DNA from: Microbacterium sp. BLY | GTDB taxonomy: Bacteria > Actinomycetota > Actinomycetes > Actinomycetales > Microbacteriaceae | Direction of reading: 5' to 3' | DNA: 64,000 bases | Assembly: GCF_017939615.1 (NCBI RefSeq) | Contig: NZ_JAGKSR010000002.1 | Location: 62,001 to 126,000 of the forward strand | In this document: one piece after another, positions 27,388 to 36,162 of the stretch | Layout of the letters: the number at the start of each line of letters is the position of its first letter | How positions within the stretch are numbered: the first letter of the stretch is position 1 | Translations under genes and position numbers: made by a program | The notes under the pieces: model-generated | What the model saw: the letters and a program-made list of their open reading frames with translations, nothing else | Told to the model about the DNA's origin: nothing | Databases searched by the model: none

Positions 27388-28266
27388 ATGGCGGAGACCT
27401 ACGTGCGCGAACGCTCGGGCGACGGGCGCAAGGATCGAACGTACCCGGCGGCCCCGGAGCCCCTCGCGGTGCCCGTCTACGACAACCACGCGCACCTCGA
27501 GATCGCTGATGGTGACCAGCCCTTGACGCTCAAGACCCAGCTCGACCGGGCCGAGGCCGTCGGCGTCGTCGGCGTCGTGCAGGCGTCCGGCGACATCGAG
27601 TCGTCGCGCTGGGCGGTCGAGGCGGCCGCCTCCGACCCGCGCGTGCTCGCCGCGGTCGCCATCCACCCGAACGACGCCCCGACGTACGCGGAGGAGGGCC
27701 ACCTCGACGAGGCGCTCGCCGTGATCGACGAGCTCGCCTCGCATCCGCGCACGCGCGCGATCGGCGAGACGGGACTCGACTTCTTCCGCACCGAACCGGA
27801 GCGCCGGGGGGCGCAGTTTGCCTCGTTCGAGGCGCACATCGCCCTCGCGAAGAAGCACGGGATCGCGATGCAGATCCACGACCGGGACGCGCACGAGGCC
27901 GTGCTGGAGACGCTGACGCGGGTCGGCGCCCCCGAGCGCACCGTGTTCCACTGCTTCTCGGGCGACGAGGCGATGGCCCGGGCGTGCGCGGACGCCGGGT
28001 ACTACCTGTCGTTCGCCGGGAACGTGACGTTCAAGAACGCGCAGAACCTGCGGGACGCGCTGAAGGTCACCCCGCGGGACCGCCTCCTGGTCGAGACGGA
28101 CGCGCCGTTCCTCACGCCGGTCCCGCTGCGGGGCCGTCCGAACGCGCCGTACCTCGTGCCGATCACGGTGCGCTTCCTCGCCGCGGAGCTCGACCTCGAC
28201 GTGGATGAGCTGAGCGCGCAGCTCGCCGAGAACACCCTGCGGGTCTACGGCTCGTTCGCGGACTGA
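27388..28266 (+). CDS. tatD: TatD-family metal-dependent deoxyribonuclease
   Basis: 292 residues, TIM-barrel hydrolase. Metal ligands: HxH in YDNHAHLEI, Glu in IGETGLDFF, His in MQIHDRDAH and in VFHCFSGD, Asp in VETDAPFLTP. It carries an extra ~30-residue polar N-terminal extension before the barrel, so an internal start is possible. It follows metG by 17 nt and is probably cotranscribed. The last 22 bases overlap the end of the convergent MFS gene. Confidence 0.92.
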   Translation: MAETYVRERSGDGRKDRTYPAAPEPLAVPVYDNHAHLEIADGDQPLTLKTQLDRAEAVGVVGVVQASGDIESSRWAVEAAASDPRVLAAVAIHPNDAPTYAEEGHLDEALAVIDELASHPRTRAIGETGLDFFRTEPERRGAQFASFEAHIALAKKHGIAMQIHDRDAHEAVLETLTRVGAPERTVFHCFSGDEAMARACADAGYYLSFAGNVTFKNAQNLRDALKVTPRDRLLVETDAPFLTPVPLRGRPNAPYLVPITVRFLAAELDLDVDELSAQLAENTLRVYGSFAD

Positions 28267-29531
28267 GCTTCCGGCTCGACGTCCTCCGGCCCCGTCTCGG
28301 CGACGGGCTTCGCGCTGACGATGTGCGAGATCGGCTTCCACACGAGCACCAGCGTGAGCGCCGCGCCGCCGAAGGCGAACCACCAGGGCGCGGTCAGTCC
28401 CCAGGTCTGCGCGATGACGCCCCCGAGGGCCTGGCCGACGATCATGCCGCCGAACACGCCGACCATGTTGACCGAGGCCACCCGACCCTGCAGGGCGGCG
28501 GGAACGAGGCGCTGCCGGACGGTCGTCGAGATCGTGCCCCACACGAAGGCGTAGGCGCCGAAGAAGAACATGATGACGAGGGCGACCGTGCCCGTCGTCG
28601 TCAGGGCGAACGCGAGGTGCATGAGCACTTCGAGCGAGAGGACGATGCGCATCAGGGTCGCGAAGGACACATGGCGTTCCAGCCAGCCGAAGCTCAGCGT
28701 CGCGAGGATGCCGCCCGCCGCGGAGGCCGTGGTGAGGGCGCCGTAGCCCACGGGGCCCATCTGCAGGTGCTCGGTGGCGTAGAGCACGAGCACGCCCCAC
28801 GGCGCGGCCCAGGTCACGTTGAAGACGAGGATGATGAGCACGAGCATCCGCACCGGCGGGTTGCGCCACAGCCAGCGCAGGCCTTCGGCGATGTCGGTGT
28901 GCACCGGCGCGTGTGTCTCGGTGTCCCGCGGCGGGACGGGGGTACGCGCCATCCGGGAGATCAGGACGATGGCGAGCGTCACGCACAGCACTTCGACGAG
29001 GAACGGCCACGCGCTCCCGGCGGCGAACAGGAACGCGCCGAGCGGCGGTCCTGCGAACTGGTTCGCCACGAGGTACCCCGCCTGCAGACGGGCGTTCCCG
29101 ATGCCGAGGTCGGCCGGCTTCACGAGCATCGGCAGCAGCGTGCTCCCCGCGGTGTCGACGAAGACCTCGGCGGTGCCGTAGAGGAACGCGACGGCCAGCA
29201 CGATCCCGATGTTCGCGGTGCCCGTCACGAGGAAGACGCAGAGCGCGGCGAGGACGACCGCGCGCACGGCGTTGGCGGTCATGACCAGGCGCCGCCGGTC
29301 GAAGCGGTCGGCGATCGCCCCCGCATGCAACCCGAAGAGCAGCCACGGCAGGAACTGCAGGATGGCGCCGGAGGCCACGAGGAGGGGGGACGACGTCATC
29401 GACGCGATGAGCAGGGGAGCGGCGGCCAGCGCCACGCCGTCTCCGATGTTGCTCGTCCACGATGACGCGAGCAGCCAGCGGAAGTCCCTGCCCAGGCGCC
29501 GCGGAGCGATCAGTTCACCGAGGGAGGGCAC
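28245..29531 (-). CDS. MFS exporter (EntS/MFS_3-like)
   Basis: 428 residues with ~12 membrane helices: LLASSWTSNIGDGVALAAAPLL (helix 1), LFGLHAGAIADRFDRRRLVMT (the A-motif loop between helices 2 and 3), ADLGIGNARLQAGYLVANQF. Proteins of this group export siderophores, macrolides or other small molecules; no substrate can be assigned. The GTG at 29531 was chosen because a TATCCT -10 lies 6 nt upstream and the protein then begins MPSLGELIAPRR. An in-frame ATG at 29612 would add 27 polar residues. It converges with tatD and their 3' ends overlap by 22 bp. Confidence 0.85.
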   Translation of the reverse strand: MPSLGELIAPRRLGRDFRWLLASSWTSNIGDGVALAAAPLLIASMTSSPLLVASGAILQFLPWLLFGLHAGAIADRFDRRRLVMTANAVRAVVLAALCVFLVTGTANIGIVLAVAFLYGTAEVFVDTAGSTLLPMLVKPADLGIGNARLQAGYLVANQFAGPPLGAFLFAAGSAWPFLVEVLCVTLAIVLISRMARTPVPPRDTETHAPVHTDIAEGLRWLWRNPPVRMLVLIILVFNVTWAAPWGVLVLYATEHLQMGPVGYGALTTASAAGGILATLSFGWLERHVSFATLMRIVLSLEVLMHLAFALTTTGTVALVIMFFFGAYAFVWGTISTTVRQRLVPAALQGRVASVNMVGVFGGMIVGQALGGVIAQTWGLTAPWWFAFGGAALTLVLVWKPISHIVSAKPVAETGPEDVEPEAQSANEP

Positions 29532-29543
29532 CTCCGAAGGATA
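29532..29543 (-). promoter_or_regulatory. Leaderless promoter of the MFS exporter
   Basis: TATCCT (29543-29538 on minus), 6 nt, GTG at 29531. Confidence 0.5.
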
Positions 29544-29629
29544 GCGATGATCCCGGACATCGCCGAGGGATCCCCCGGGATCCCGGCCCCCGCTCCGGAG
29601 AACCTCCGTCATCCGGGAGAATGGACCCC

Positions 29630-30499
29630 ATGACCGTCACCTTGCTCGGGGCCACCGAGATCCGCCGTCTGGCCGCCGAGCTCGACGTCACGCCGACGAA
29701 GAAGCTCGGACAGAACTTCGTCGTCGACGCGAACACCGTCCGCAAGATCGTGCAGGCCGCCCGCGTGCAGCCGGGGGAGCGGGTGGTCGAGGTCGGGCCG
29801 GGACTCGGCTCGCTCACCCTCGCGATCCTCGAGGCGGGGGCCGCGGTCACGGCGGTCGAGATCGACCACCGCCTGGCCGCGCGTCTGCCGCAGACGGCCG
29901 CGGAGCACGGCGTCCCCGACGGGATGCTGACCGTGGTGGATGCCGACGCCCTCCGGGTGACGGCGCTGCCGGGGGAGCCGACGGTCCTCGTCGCGAACCT
30001 GCCGTACAACGTGTCGGTGCCGGTCCTGCTGCACTTCCTGGAGACGTTCTCGTACCTGCAGCGCGGCGTCGTGATGGTGCAGGCCGAGGTGGCCGAGCGC
30101 CTGGCCGCGAAGCCCGGGTCGAAGATCTACGGCTCGCCCAGCGTCAAGGCCGCCTGGTACGGCGAATGGAAGCTCACGGGGAACGTCTCGCGACAGGTGT
30201 TCTGGCCGGTGCCGAACGTGGACAGCCTCCTCGTGGGCTTCGATCGCTCCGAGGGGGAGCGGGGCTCGGAGGAGGAGCGTCGCCGCACCTTCGCGATCGT
30301 CGATGCGGCGTTCAACCAGCGCCGCAAGATGCTGCGGCAGGCCCTCTCCGGGATCTTCGGCAGCTCCGCCGCGGCGACGGAGGTGCTGACCGCCGCCGGG
30401 GTCGCGCCGACCGCCCGCGGGGAGGACCTCACCGTCGACGACTACCAGCGGATCGCGCAACGCGCAACGGCGATCGAGGGTGGGGGTGTCAGCGGCTAA
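29630..30499 (+). CDS. rsmA: 16S rRNA dimethyladenosine transferase RsmA (KsgA)
   Basis: 289 residues. It dimethylates A1518 and A1519 of 16S rRNA. TKKLGQNFVVDANTVRKIV is the family N-terminus, VVEVGPGLGSLT motif I for SAM, and VANLPYNVSVP motif IV. The C-terminal AAFNQRRKMLRQAL is diagnostic. GGGAGA is 9 nt upstream of the ATG at 29630; a second in-frame ATG at 29621 would leave no room for it. The TAA stop doubles as the start of the -10 of the next gene. Confidence 0.96.
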   Translation: MTVTLLGATEIRRLAAELDVTPTKKLGQNFVVDANTVRKIVQAARVQPGERVVEVGPGLGSLTLAILEAGAAVTAVEIDHRLAARLPQTAAEHGVPDGMLTVVDADALRVTALPGEPTVLVANLPYNVSVPVLLHFLETFSYLQRGVVMVQAEVAERLAAKPGSKIYGSPSVKAAWYGEWKLTGNVSRQVFWPVPNVDSLLVGFDRSEGERGSEEERRRTFAIVDAAFNQRRKMLRQALSGIFGSSAAATEVLTAAGVAPTARGEDLTVDDYQRIAQRATAIEGGGVSG

Positions 30500-30508
30500 T
30501 CTGGCACG
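30497..30508 (+). promoter_or_regulatory. Leaderless promoter overlapping the rsmA stop
   Basis: TAATCT (30497-30502) starts with the rsmA TAA. The next GTG follows after 6 nt at 30509. Confidence 0.55.
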
Positions 30509-31576
30509 GTGACCGACTCCCCCCGCTTCCGCCCCGATGTCCCCGAGTTGCACCGTCCGTATGCCGCCGATGAGGGCCGCTACGGACGGTTCGCCTACCG
30601 TCAGGTGGGCTCGTCCGGCCTCTACCTGCCCCCGATCTCGCTCGGGCTCTGGTGGAACTTCGGCGACAACATCCCCCTCGACAACCAGCGGGCGCTCCTG
30701 CGCCACGCGTTCGACAACGGGATCACGCACTTCGACCTCGCCAACAACTACGGCCCGCCGTACGGCTCGGCCGAGAAGAACTTCGGGCGCATCTTCGCGG
30801 AGGACCTGCGTCCGTACCGCGACGAGCTGATCATCTCGTCGAAGGCCGGGTGGGACATGTGGCCCGGCCCGTACGGCGACTACGCGAGCCGGAAGTACAT
30901 CCTCGCCAGCGCCGAGCAGTCCCTCACCCGCATGGGGCTGGACTACGTCGACATCTTCTACTCGCACCGGGTCGACCCGGTCACCCCGATCGCGGAGACC
31001 GTCGGCGCGCTCGACACCCTGGTGCGCCAGGGCAAGGCGCTGTACGTCGGCATCTCCTCGTACAGCGCGGAGCGCACGGCCGAGGCCGTCGCGGTCGCGA
31101 AGGAGCTGGGCACGCCCCTGGTCATCCATCAGCCCGCGTACTCGATCCTCAACCGCTGGATCGAGGACGGCCTCACCCAGACGCTGGAGGAGTCGGGCCT
31201 CGGCGCCATCGCCTTCACCCCGCTCGCCCAGGGCCTCCTCACCGACAAGTACCTCGGCGACGGCACGGCGGAGCGGGCGCAGCAGCGCGGTTCGCTGCCG
31301 AAGGGCAAGCTGACCGACGACGCCGTCCAGACGCTCCGCGCGCTGAACGAGGTCGCGCAGGGTCGCGGCCAGTCGCTCGCGCAGCTCGCGCTGCAGTGGA
31401 CGCTGCGCACCCCGGTCGTCGCCTCGGCGCTGATCGGCGCGTCGCGGACGGAACAGCTCGACGAGAACCTCGCGGCGCTCGACGGCCCCGCCTTCACGGA
31501 CGAGGAGCTCCGCCGGATCGACGAGCTCGCCGGGGCCATCGACGTGAACCTGTGGGCGACGTCCTCGGACCTGTGA
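30509..31576 (+). CDS. Aldo/keto reductase (YghZ/GprA-like, AKR14 group)
   Basis: 355 residues. The AKR barrel has FDLANNYGPPYGSAEKNFGRI (catalytic Asp and Tyr), ISSKAGWDMWPGPYGDY (Lys) and VDIFYSHRVDP (His). The stretch between the tetrad Lys and His matches L-glyceraldehyde-3-phosphate reductase YghZ and related Kv-beta-like proteins. NADPH-dependent and cytoplasmic. It is inserted between rsmA and ispE, which are usually neighbours, and has its own -10 overlapping the rsmA stop codon. ispE starts 7 nt after its stop. Confidence 0.88.
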   Translation: MTDSPRFRPDVPELHRPYAADEGRYGRFAYRQVGSSGLYLPPISLGLWWNFGDNIPLDNQRALLRHAFDNGITHFDLANNYGPPYGSAEKNFGRIFAEDLRPYRDELIISSKAGWDMWPGPYGDYASRKYILASAEQSLTRMGLDYVDIFYSHRVDPVTPIAETVGALDTLVRQGKALYVGISSYSAERTAEAVAVAKELGTPLVIHQPAYSILNRWIEDGLTQTLEESGLGAIAFTPLAQGLLTDKYLGDGTAERAQQRGSLPKGKLTDDAVQTLRALNEVAQGRGQSLAQLALQWTLRTPVVASALIGASRTEQLDENLAALDGPAFTDEELRRIDELAGAIDVNLWATSSDL

Positions 31577-31583
31577 CCCGCTG

Positions 31584-32516
31584 ATGAGCCTCGCCGCGTC
31601 CTCCGGGTCCGTGCACGTGCGCGCCCCGGGGAAGATCAACGTCTACCTCGGGGTCGGCGGGCGCCACGACGACGGGTACCACGCCCTGGCGACGGTCTTC
31701 CAGGCCGTCTCGCTGTACGAGGACGTGATCGCCCGGGAGGCCGACGACTTCTCGGTCACGGTGACAGGGGTCGAGGACGACGGCTCGGTGCCGCTGGACG
31801 ACCGCAACCTCGCGATGCGCGCCGCCAAGCTGCTGGCGACGGCGACCGATCATCCCGGCGGGGTCGCGCTGCAGATCCGCAAGAGCGTCCCGGTCGCCGG
31901 CGGCATGGGCGGCGGGTCGGCGGATGCCGCCGCGGCGCTCGTGGCGTGCGACGCGCTGTGGGGAACGGGTCTCCCGGCCGCTCGACTGCACGACCTCGCG
32001 GCGCGGCTGGGCGCCGATGTGCCGTTCGCCCTCCACGGGGGCACGGCCGTCGGCACCGGGCGGGGGGATCAGCTCAATCCGGCTCTCGCGCGTGGGCGTT
32101 TCGATTGGCTCCTCGTGACCAGCGACGAGGGGCTCTCCACCCCCGCCGTGTACGGCCGCCTCGACGAGCTGCGCGAGGAGGAGGGGGCGCTGGCCGACGA
32201 TCCGCCGCTGTCGCTCGACGTGCCGATCCCGGTGCTGCAGGCGCTGCGGACGGGCGACGCCTGGCAGCTGGCCGACGCCCTGCACAACGATCTGCAGGCG
32301 GCGGCGCTGGATCTGCGTCCCGATCTCGCGGCGACCATCGAGCGCGGGGTCGCCGCCGGGGCGCTGCACGGTCTCGTCTCGGGGTCGGGTCCGACGGTGG
32401 CGCTGCTCTGCGCCGACCCCGAGACCGCGCAGTCGGTGCAGACGACCCTCCGCGACGAGGGCCTCGACCCGCTGCACGTGCACGGTGCGGTGCCCGGGGC
32501 GCGCATCATCGGCTGA
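31584..32516 (+). CDS. ispE: 4-diphosphocytidyl-2-C-methyl-D-erythritol kinase IspE
   Basis: 310 residues, GHMP kinase of the MEP isoprenoid pathway. It phosphorylates the 2-OH of CDP-methylerythritol with ATP. VRAPGKINVYLGVGGRHDDGYH is the N-terminal signature (catalytic Lys), VAGGMGGGSADAAAAL the ATP loop (~105-120), and LVSGSGPTVALL motif 3. The gene is 7 nt after the aldo/keto reductase and probably cotranscribed with it. Confidence 0.96.
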   Translation: MSLAASSGSVHVRAPGKINVYLGVGGRHDDGYHALATVFQAVSLYEDVIAREADDFSVTVTGVEDDGSVPLDDRNLAMRAAKLLATATDHPGGVALQIRKSVPVAGGMGGGSADAAAALVACDALWGTGLPAARLHDLAARLGADVPFALHGGTAVGTGRGDQLNPALARGRFDWLLVTSDEGLSTPAVYGRLDELREEEGALADDPPLSLDVPIPVLQALRTGDAWQLADALHNDLQAAALDLRPDLAATIERGVAAGALHGLVSGSGPTVALLCADPETAQSVQTTLRDEGLDPLHVHGAVPGARIIG

Positions 32517-32546
32517 CACCGCCGTCCCTGTCACACCGCCGGTGCG

Positions 32547-33011
32547 TCAGTCCGCGTGGAGGAGCGCGCTGACCCGATACGGGATCACCTCGCGCAGGAA
32601 CAGGCTGGTCGACGTCCGCAGGATCCCGGGGCAGAGGCGCACGACCTCCGCGACCCGGTAGAGGTCGTCGGGGCTGGTGGCCACGACCCGCAGCAGCAGG
32701 TCGGTGTCCCCGGCGGGCGCGAAGCACTCCAGCACCTCCGGGATGCGGCTGAGGGCGTCGATCGCCGCGGTGATCTGGTGCTGGTCGAGCTCGACGAGGA
32801 TCGACGCGGCGACCCCGCGGCCGAGCGCCGCCGGAAGCACCCGCGCGCTGTGGGGTCGGAGCTGCCCGCTGTTCTCCAGGCGCTCGAGGCGCGCGTGCAC
32901 GGTGCCGCGGGCGAGGCCGAGGTCCTGCGCGATGAGCGCGACCGGCCGGCGCGGGTCGGTGTCGAGCACGGCGAGGATGCGCCGGTCGGTCGCGTCGAGG
33001 AGAGTGGCCAT
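32547..33011 (-). CDS. Lrp/AsnC-family regulator
   Basis: 154 residues. The HTH (DATDRRILAVLDTDPRRPVALIAQDLGLARGTVHARLERL) begins at residue 5, followed by a RAM domain with PAGDTDLLLRVVATSPDDLY. The ATG at 33011 was chosen because the HTH starts right after it; a longer in-frame reading from upstream adds 31 residues with no family similarity. No target operon is adjacent on the same strand. The upstream DNA has repeated TGATCGA-containing sequences that could be its own binding sites. It converges with ispE. Confidence 0.88.
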   Translation of the reverse strand: MATLLDATDRRILAVLDTDPRRPVALIAQDLGLARGTVHARLERLENSGQLRPHSARVLPAALGRGVAASILVELDQHQITAAIDALSRIPEVLECFAPAGDTDLLLRVVATSPDDLYRVAEVVRLCPGILRTSTSLFLREVIPYRVSALLHAD

Positions 33012-33220
33012 ATCGTTCACCGTCGCCTTCTCCGCCGAGGGCGGATTGGTCAGATCGATCAATGGGAAGTGAAGCTCTGGTCTGATCGACCGTCGTCTGT
33101 TCAACTGATTGTCACATACGCAGGGTGTCGGTCACGAGCGGATACCCACGGCGTCCCCACCGCCGGTCACGAGCCGCGCGGGAGGACGAACGGCGACGGG
33201 GCCACGAGCCCTCCGGCCGC
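33012..33220 (-). promoter_or_regulatory. Lrp gene upstream region with repeated TGGTC(A/T)GATCGA
   Basis: This gene-free stretch is less GC-rich than its surroundings near 33040-33120. It holds two similar words, TGGTCAGATCGATCA and TGGTCTGATCGACC, about 35 bp apart, plausible autoregulatory Lrp sites. Further on, GGTCACGAGC occurs twice (33130s and 33165s). No gene is visible. Confidence 0.4.
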
Positions 33221-33246
33221 CCCGCCCGGGTCCGCGCCCGGGCGGG
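33221..33246 (-). terminator. Terminator hairpin after the PucR gene
   Basis: CCCGCCCGGG/CCCGGGCGGG perfect 10-bp stem with a 6-nt loop, 34 nt downstream of the PucR stop codon on the minus strand. Confidence 0.65.
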
Positions 33247-33279
33247 CGGGCTCCGGGCGCCGAGCACCGGGCGGCGTCC

Positions 33280-34950
33280 TCAGGATTCCGGTGCGAGCAG
33301 CCGCAGCTGCACCATCGCGGAGAAGCGGGCGTCGGGGTCGGAGAGGTCGATCCCCCCGATCTCGGCCAGCCGCCGCAGCCGGTAGCGGAACGTGTTCGGG
33401 TGCGTGTAGACGCGGGCGGAGGCCTCCGCGACGTCCCCGAAGGCGTCCAGCCAGGCACGCAGGGTCTCCACGAGGTGCGTCCCGCGCTCCCGGTCCTGGG
33501 CGAGCAGGCGGGCGACGGGCCCGGTCGGCTGGTCGCCTCGGGCGCGGACCAGGTCGCCCAGCTCGACGAGGAGTGCCTCCATCTGGACGGCCGTGAACAG
33601 GGCGACGGGCTCCGCGGACGAGGCCTGGCGCACCACGCGCAGCGCGCGGTCGGCGTTCGCCCGGGAGGAGGGGATCCCCGCCGCATCGTGCGCCACGGTG
33701 CCGACGCCGACCCGGATGTCCCCGGCGGCGCCGAGCCGCCCGAGGAAGTCGGTCGCCACCCGTGCGGCCCGCGCGTCCGCATCGCTCGCGGTGTCCTCCG
33801 CCTCCCCGGTCTCGGGGCGCAGGGCGACGACGGCGTAGACGGTGTCGCCGATCGGGGCGACCGCCGACCGCAGATACACGGCGCCGAGGTGCACGGCGAA
33901 GGCGTCGGCGACGCGGTGGCGCTCGGCGATGCTGCGCGCCCCCGCCGACGGGTCGTCGTCCGGCTCCTCGACCGCGGACAGGGCGAGGACGACGCAGCGG
34001 TGGTCGTCCAGGCGCAGGCGGGAGACGGCGTCCGCCGCGCCGGGGCCGCCTTCCAGGATCGTGGCGAGGAGGTCGGCGCGGAGCCGGCGCTCCACATCCG
34101 CTCCCGCGCGCAGCCGCAGCATGTGCAGGGCGACCAGCCCCGCGGAGTCCTTGAGGGCACGGGCCCGGTCCGGAGCGAGCGGCTCCTGCACGGCGGCCCA
34201 GATCGATCCGAGGATCTCGTCGCCGGCGCGGACGGCGAGGGCCACCCGCGGGTACGACGGCAGACCATCGGTGGTCTCCACGGGGCCGACGTGGATGGGA
34301 TCCTCACTGCGGTAGAGCTCCTGGAACACGCCCCGCTCCTCGAGCTGCCGCGCGAACCGCTCCGGCACCTGGCGGCCGAGGACGGTCTCGATGCGCGCGG
34401 GGTCGGCCTCGTCCTGACGGCCCGAGAACGCCACCACCCGGGAGCTGCGGTCCTCGATCGTGACCGGGGCGTTGAGGAGGGTGGCGATCGCGTTGGCGAG
34501 CGCGAACAGGTCGCCGGACGGCATGCCGCCGAGGGTCGTGGCCGCCTGATCGCCGACGTCGCCCTCCGCGATGAGCGACCGCAGCATCGCGGTCAGCTGC
34601 GCCCACGACGCGCCACGGGTGAGCGCGAGCACGGGGACGCCGGCCGCGGTGGCGGCCTCCCGGAGCACGGGGTCGGTGCGGACAGGGGCCCGGAGGACGA
34701 GGGCGGCGGCTCCCTGGCGACCCAGCGTCTCCCGCAGCTGAGCGACCTCGTGCGGGTCGCTCAGCCCGACGCCCAGCACGAGCGCCCCGCGCATCGGCAT
34801 CGCGTCGTCGAGGACGTCGTGGATGACGACGGTCTCGATCACGGCGTCGTCATCGACGGCACCGCTGACGACCTCGAGCAGCGTGGTGCCGAGGTCTTCG
34901 ATCACGCGGCCGAGGCTGGCACGCGGACGTGTCGTCACGGACATGAGCAC
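33280..34950 (-). CDS. PucR/CdaR-type transcriptional regulator
   Basis: 556 residues. An N-terminal PucR ligand domain (~20-130, LGRVIEDLGTTLLEVVSGAV), a central GGDEF-like/GAF-type region and the C-terminal PucR HTH (FGDVAEASARVYTHPNTFRYRLRRLAEIGGIDLSD) are visible. Family members activate catabolic genes for purines, amino acids or related nitrogen compounds. It lies just downstream of and on the same strand as the D-amino-acid/peptide locus, so is the best candidate for its regulator. The GTG at 34950 is used because TAGCCT lies 7 nt upstream; ATG at 34944 is two codons later. Confidence 0.85.
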   Translation of the reverse strand: MLMSVTTRPRASLGRVIEDLGTTLLEVVSGAVDDDAVIETVVIHDVLDDAMPMRGALVLGVGLSDPHEVAQLRETLGRQGAAALVLRAPVRTDPVLREAATAAGVPVLALTRGASWAQLTAMLRSLIAEGDVGDQAATTLGGMPSGDLFALANAIATLLNAPVTIEDRSSRVVAFSGRQDEADPARIETVLGRQVPERFARQLEERGVFQELYRSEDPIHVGPVETTDGLPSYPRVALAVRAGDEILGSIWAAVQEPLAPDRARALKDSAGLVALHMLRLRAGADVERRLRADLLATILEGGPGAADAVSRLRLDDHRCVVLALSAVEEPDDDPSAGARSIAERHRVADAFAVHLGAVYLRSAVAPIGDTVYAVVALRPETGEAEDTASDADARAARVATDFLGRLGAAGDIRVGVGTVAHDAAGIPSSRANADRALRVVRQASSAEPVALFTAVQMEALLVELGDLVRARGDQPTGPVARLLAQDRERGTHLVETLRAWLDAFGDVAEASARVYTHPNTFRYRLRRLAEIGGIDLSDPDARFSAMVQLRLLAPES

Positions 34951-34963
34951 GAGGCCCAGGCTA
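34951..34963 (-). promoter_or_regulatory. Leaderless PucR promoter
   Basis: TAGCCT (34963-34958 on minus), 7 nt, GTG at 34950. Confidence 0.5.
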
Positions 34964-34978
34964 GGGGCCGTGCACCGG

Positions 34979-35042
34979 CCGCGGATCTGTGGGGCACGAC
35001 GAAAGAGTAGCGACTCTTCGTCGGCGCGAACAGATCCGCGGT
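34979..35042. promoter_or_regulatory. Nested inverted repeats between the racemase gene and pucR
   Basis: Outer arms CCGCGGATCTGT (34979-34990) and ACAGATCCGCGG (35030-35041) are perfect 12-bp complements. Inside them CGACGAAAGAGT and ACTCTTCGTCG (34997-35023) form an 11-bp stem with one bulge and a tetraloop. The inner hairpin probably terminates the long minus-strand operon. The outer pair flanks the pucR -35 region and may be an operator. Confidence 0.6.
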
Positions 35043-35055
35043 CGTCGCGCCGGGG

Positions 35056-36162
35056 CTAGAACGTGATCCACTCCGTGCGCACGGTGACGGCGTCCAGCGC
35101 GTCGGGGTGCGGGGTCACGCCGATCCCCGGCCCGGTCGGGACGGCGAGCGTGCCGTCTTCGACGACGAACGGGTCGGTGATGTCGCGCGCGTAGTACCGG
35201 CCGGAGCCGGACGTGTCCCCGGGGAGGGTGAACCCGGGGAGTGCCGCGAGTGCCACGTTCGCTGCTCGTCCGATTCCGGTCTCGAGCATGCCTCCGCACC
35301 ACACCGGGATGTCGTTCGCCGCGCACACGTCGTGGATGCGGCGGGCCTCGAGGTAGCCGCCGACCCGACCCGGCTTGATGTTCACGATCGAGCACGCGCC
35401 GAGGGCGATGGCGTCGGCAGCGGCCCGCGCCGAGACGATCGACTCATCGAGGCAGATCGGCGTCGTCATGCTCTTCGCGAGCTGGGCGTGCCCGAGCAGA
35501 TCCTCCTCGTCCAGGGGCTGCTCGATGAGGAGCAGGTCGAACGGGTCGAGGCGGGCGAGGTGACGGGCGTCGCCGCGGTGGTACGCGGTGTTCGCGTCGA
35601 CCTGCAGCAGGACGTCGTCGCCGAAGCGCTCGCGCACCGCGCGCACGGGCTCGATGTCCCACCCCGGCTCGATCTTCAGCTTGATGCGCACGTAGCCCTC
35701 GTCGAGGTATCCGGCCACGGCGTCCAGCAGCGCGGGGATCGAGTCCATGATGCCCACCGACACCCCGCACTCGACGCGGTCCCTGACCGCCCCGAGCTCC
35801 CGGGACAACGGCACGCCCCGCGCGCGCAGCTCGGCGTCGAGCACCGCGAGCTCGACCGCGGCCTTCGACATCCGGTGACCCTTGAACGGCGCGAGGGCGG
35901 GAGCGACCCCGGCCGCGTCCAGGTCGGGGACCCGGGCGAGGGCGGGGAGGAGGAAGCGGGTGATGACGTCGACGCTGGCCTCGACGTACTCGGACGAGTA
36001 GAGCGGGTCGTTCATCGCGACGCCCTCGCCCCAGCCCTCCGCCTCGTCGGACACGGCCCGCACGATCACCGCCTCCCGCACGGTCTGGACGCCGAACGAC
36101 GTGCGGAACGGCGACACCAGCGGCATCTCGATCACGCGCAGTTCGAACCCGGTGAGCTTCAT
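35056..36162 (-). CDS. Enolase-superfamily N-acyl(succinyl)amino-acid racemase / o-succinylbenzoate synthase
   Basis: 368 residues. The muconate-lactonising-enzyme subgroup catalytic set is visible: K-x-K in GYVRIKLKIEP (~163-168), metal ligands Asp in LLQVDANTAY, Glu in LIEQPLDEEDL and Asp in ICLDESI, and the second-face Lys in VNIKPGRVGG. The family contains MenC (OSBS) and N-succinylamino-acid racemase (NSAR), often with both activities. No menaquinone gene is nearby. The adjoining GNAT and M20 genes, both overlapping by 4 nt, form the set known to convert D- to L-amino acids via N-succinyl derivatives, so NSAR is the favoured role. Start ATG at 36162 overlaps the GNAT stop. Confidence 0.88.
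   Translation of the reverse strand: MKLTGFELRVIEMPLVSPFRTSFGVQTVREAVIVRAVSDEAEGWGEGVAMNDPLYSSEYVEASVDVITRFLLPALARVPDLDAAGVAPALAPFKGHRMSKAAVELAVLDAELRARGVPLSRELGAVRDRVECGVSVGIMDSIPALLDAVAGYLDEGYVRIKLKIEPGWDIEPVRAVRERFGDDVLLQVDANTAYHRGDARHLARLDPFDLLLIEQPLDEEDLLGHAQLAKSMTTPICLDESIVSARAAADAIALGACSIVNIKPGRVGGYLEARRIHDVCAANDIPVWCGGMLETGIGRAANVALAALPGFTLPGDTSGSGRYYARDITDPFVVEDGTLAVPTGPGIGVTPHPDALDAVTVRTEWITF

Noticed and set aside
32517..32546. Weak CACCG/CGGTG complement between ispE and lrp considered as a terminator
   Set aside because: Only about 5 bp with a long loop in a 30-bp gap; not strong enough to annotate.
35056..36162. Calling the enolase-superfamily gene menC for menaquinone synthesis
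   Set aside because: No other men gene is nearby, and it is coupled to GNAT and M20 genes as in known NSAR operons. OSBS activity cannot be excluded.
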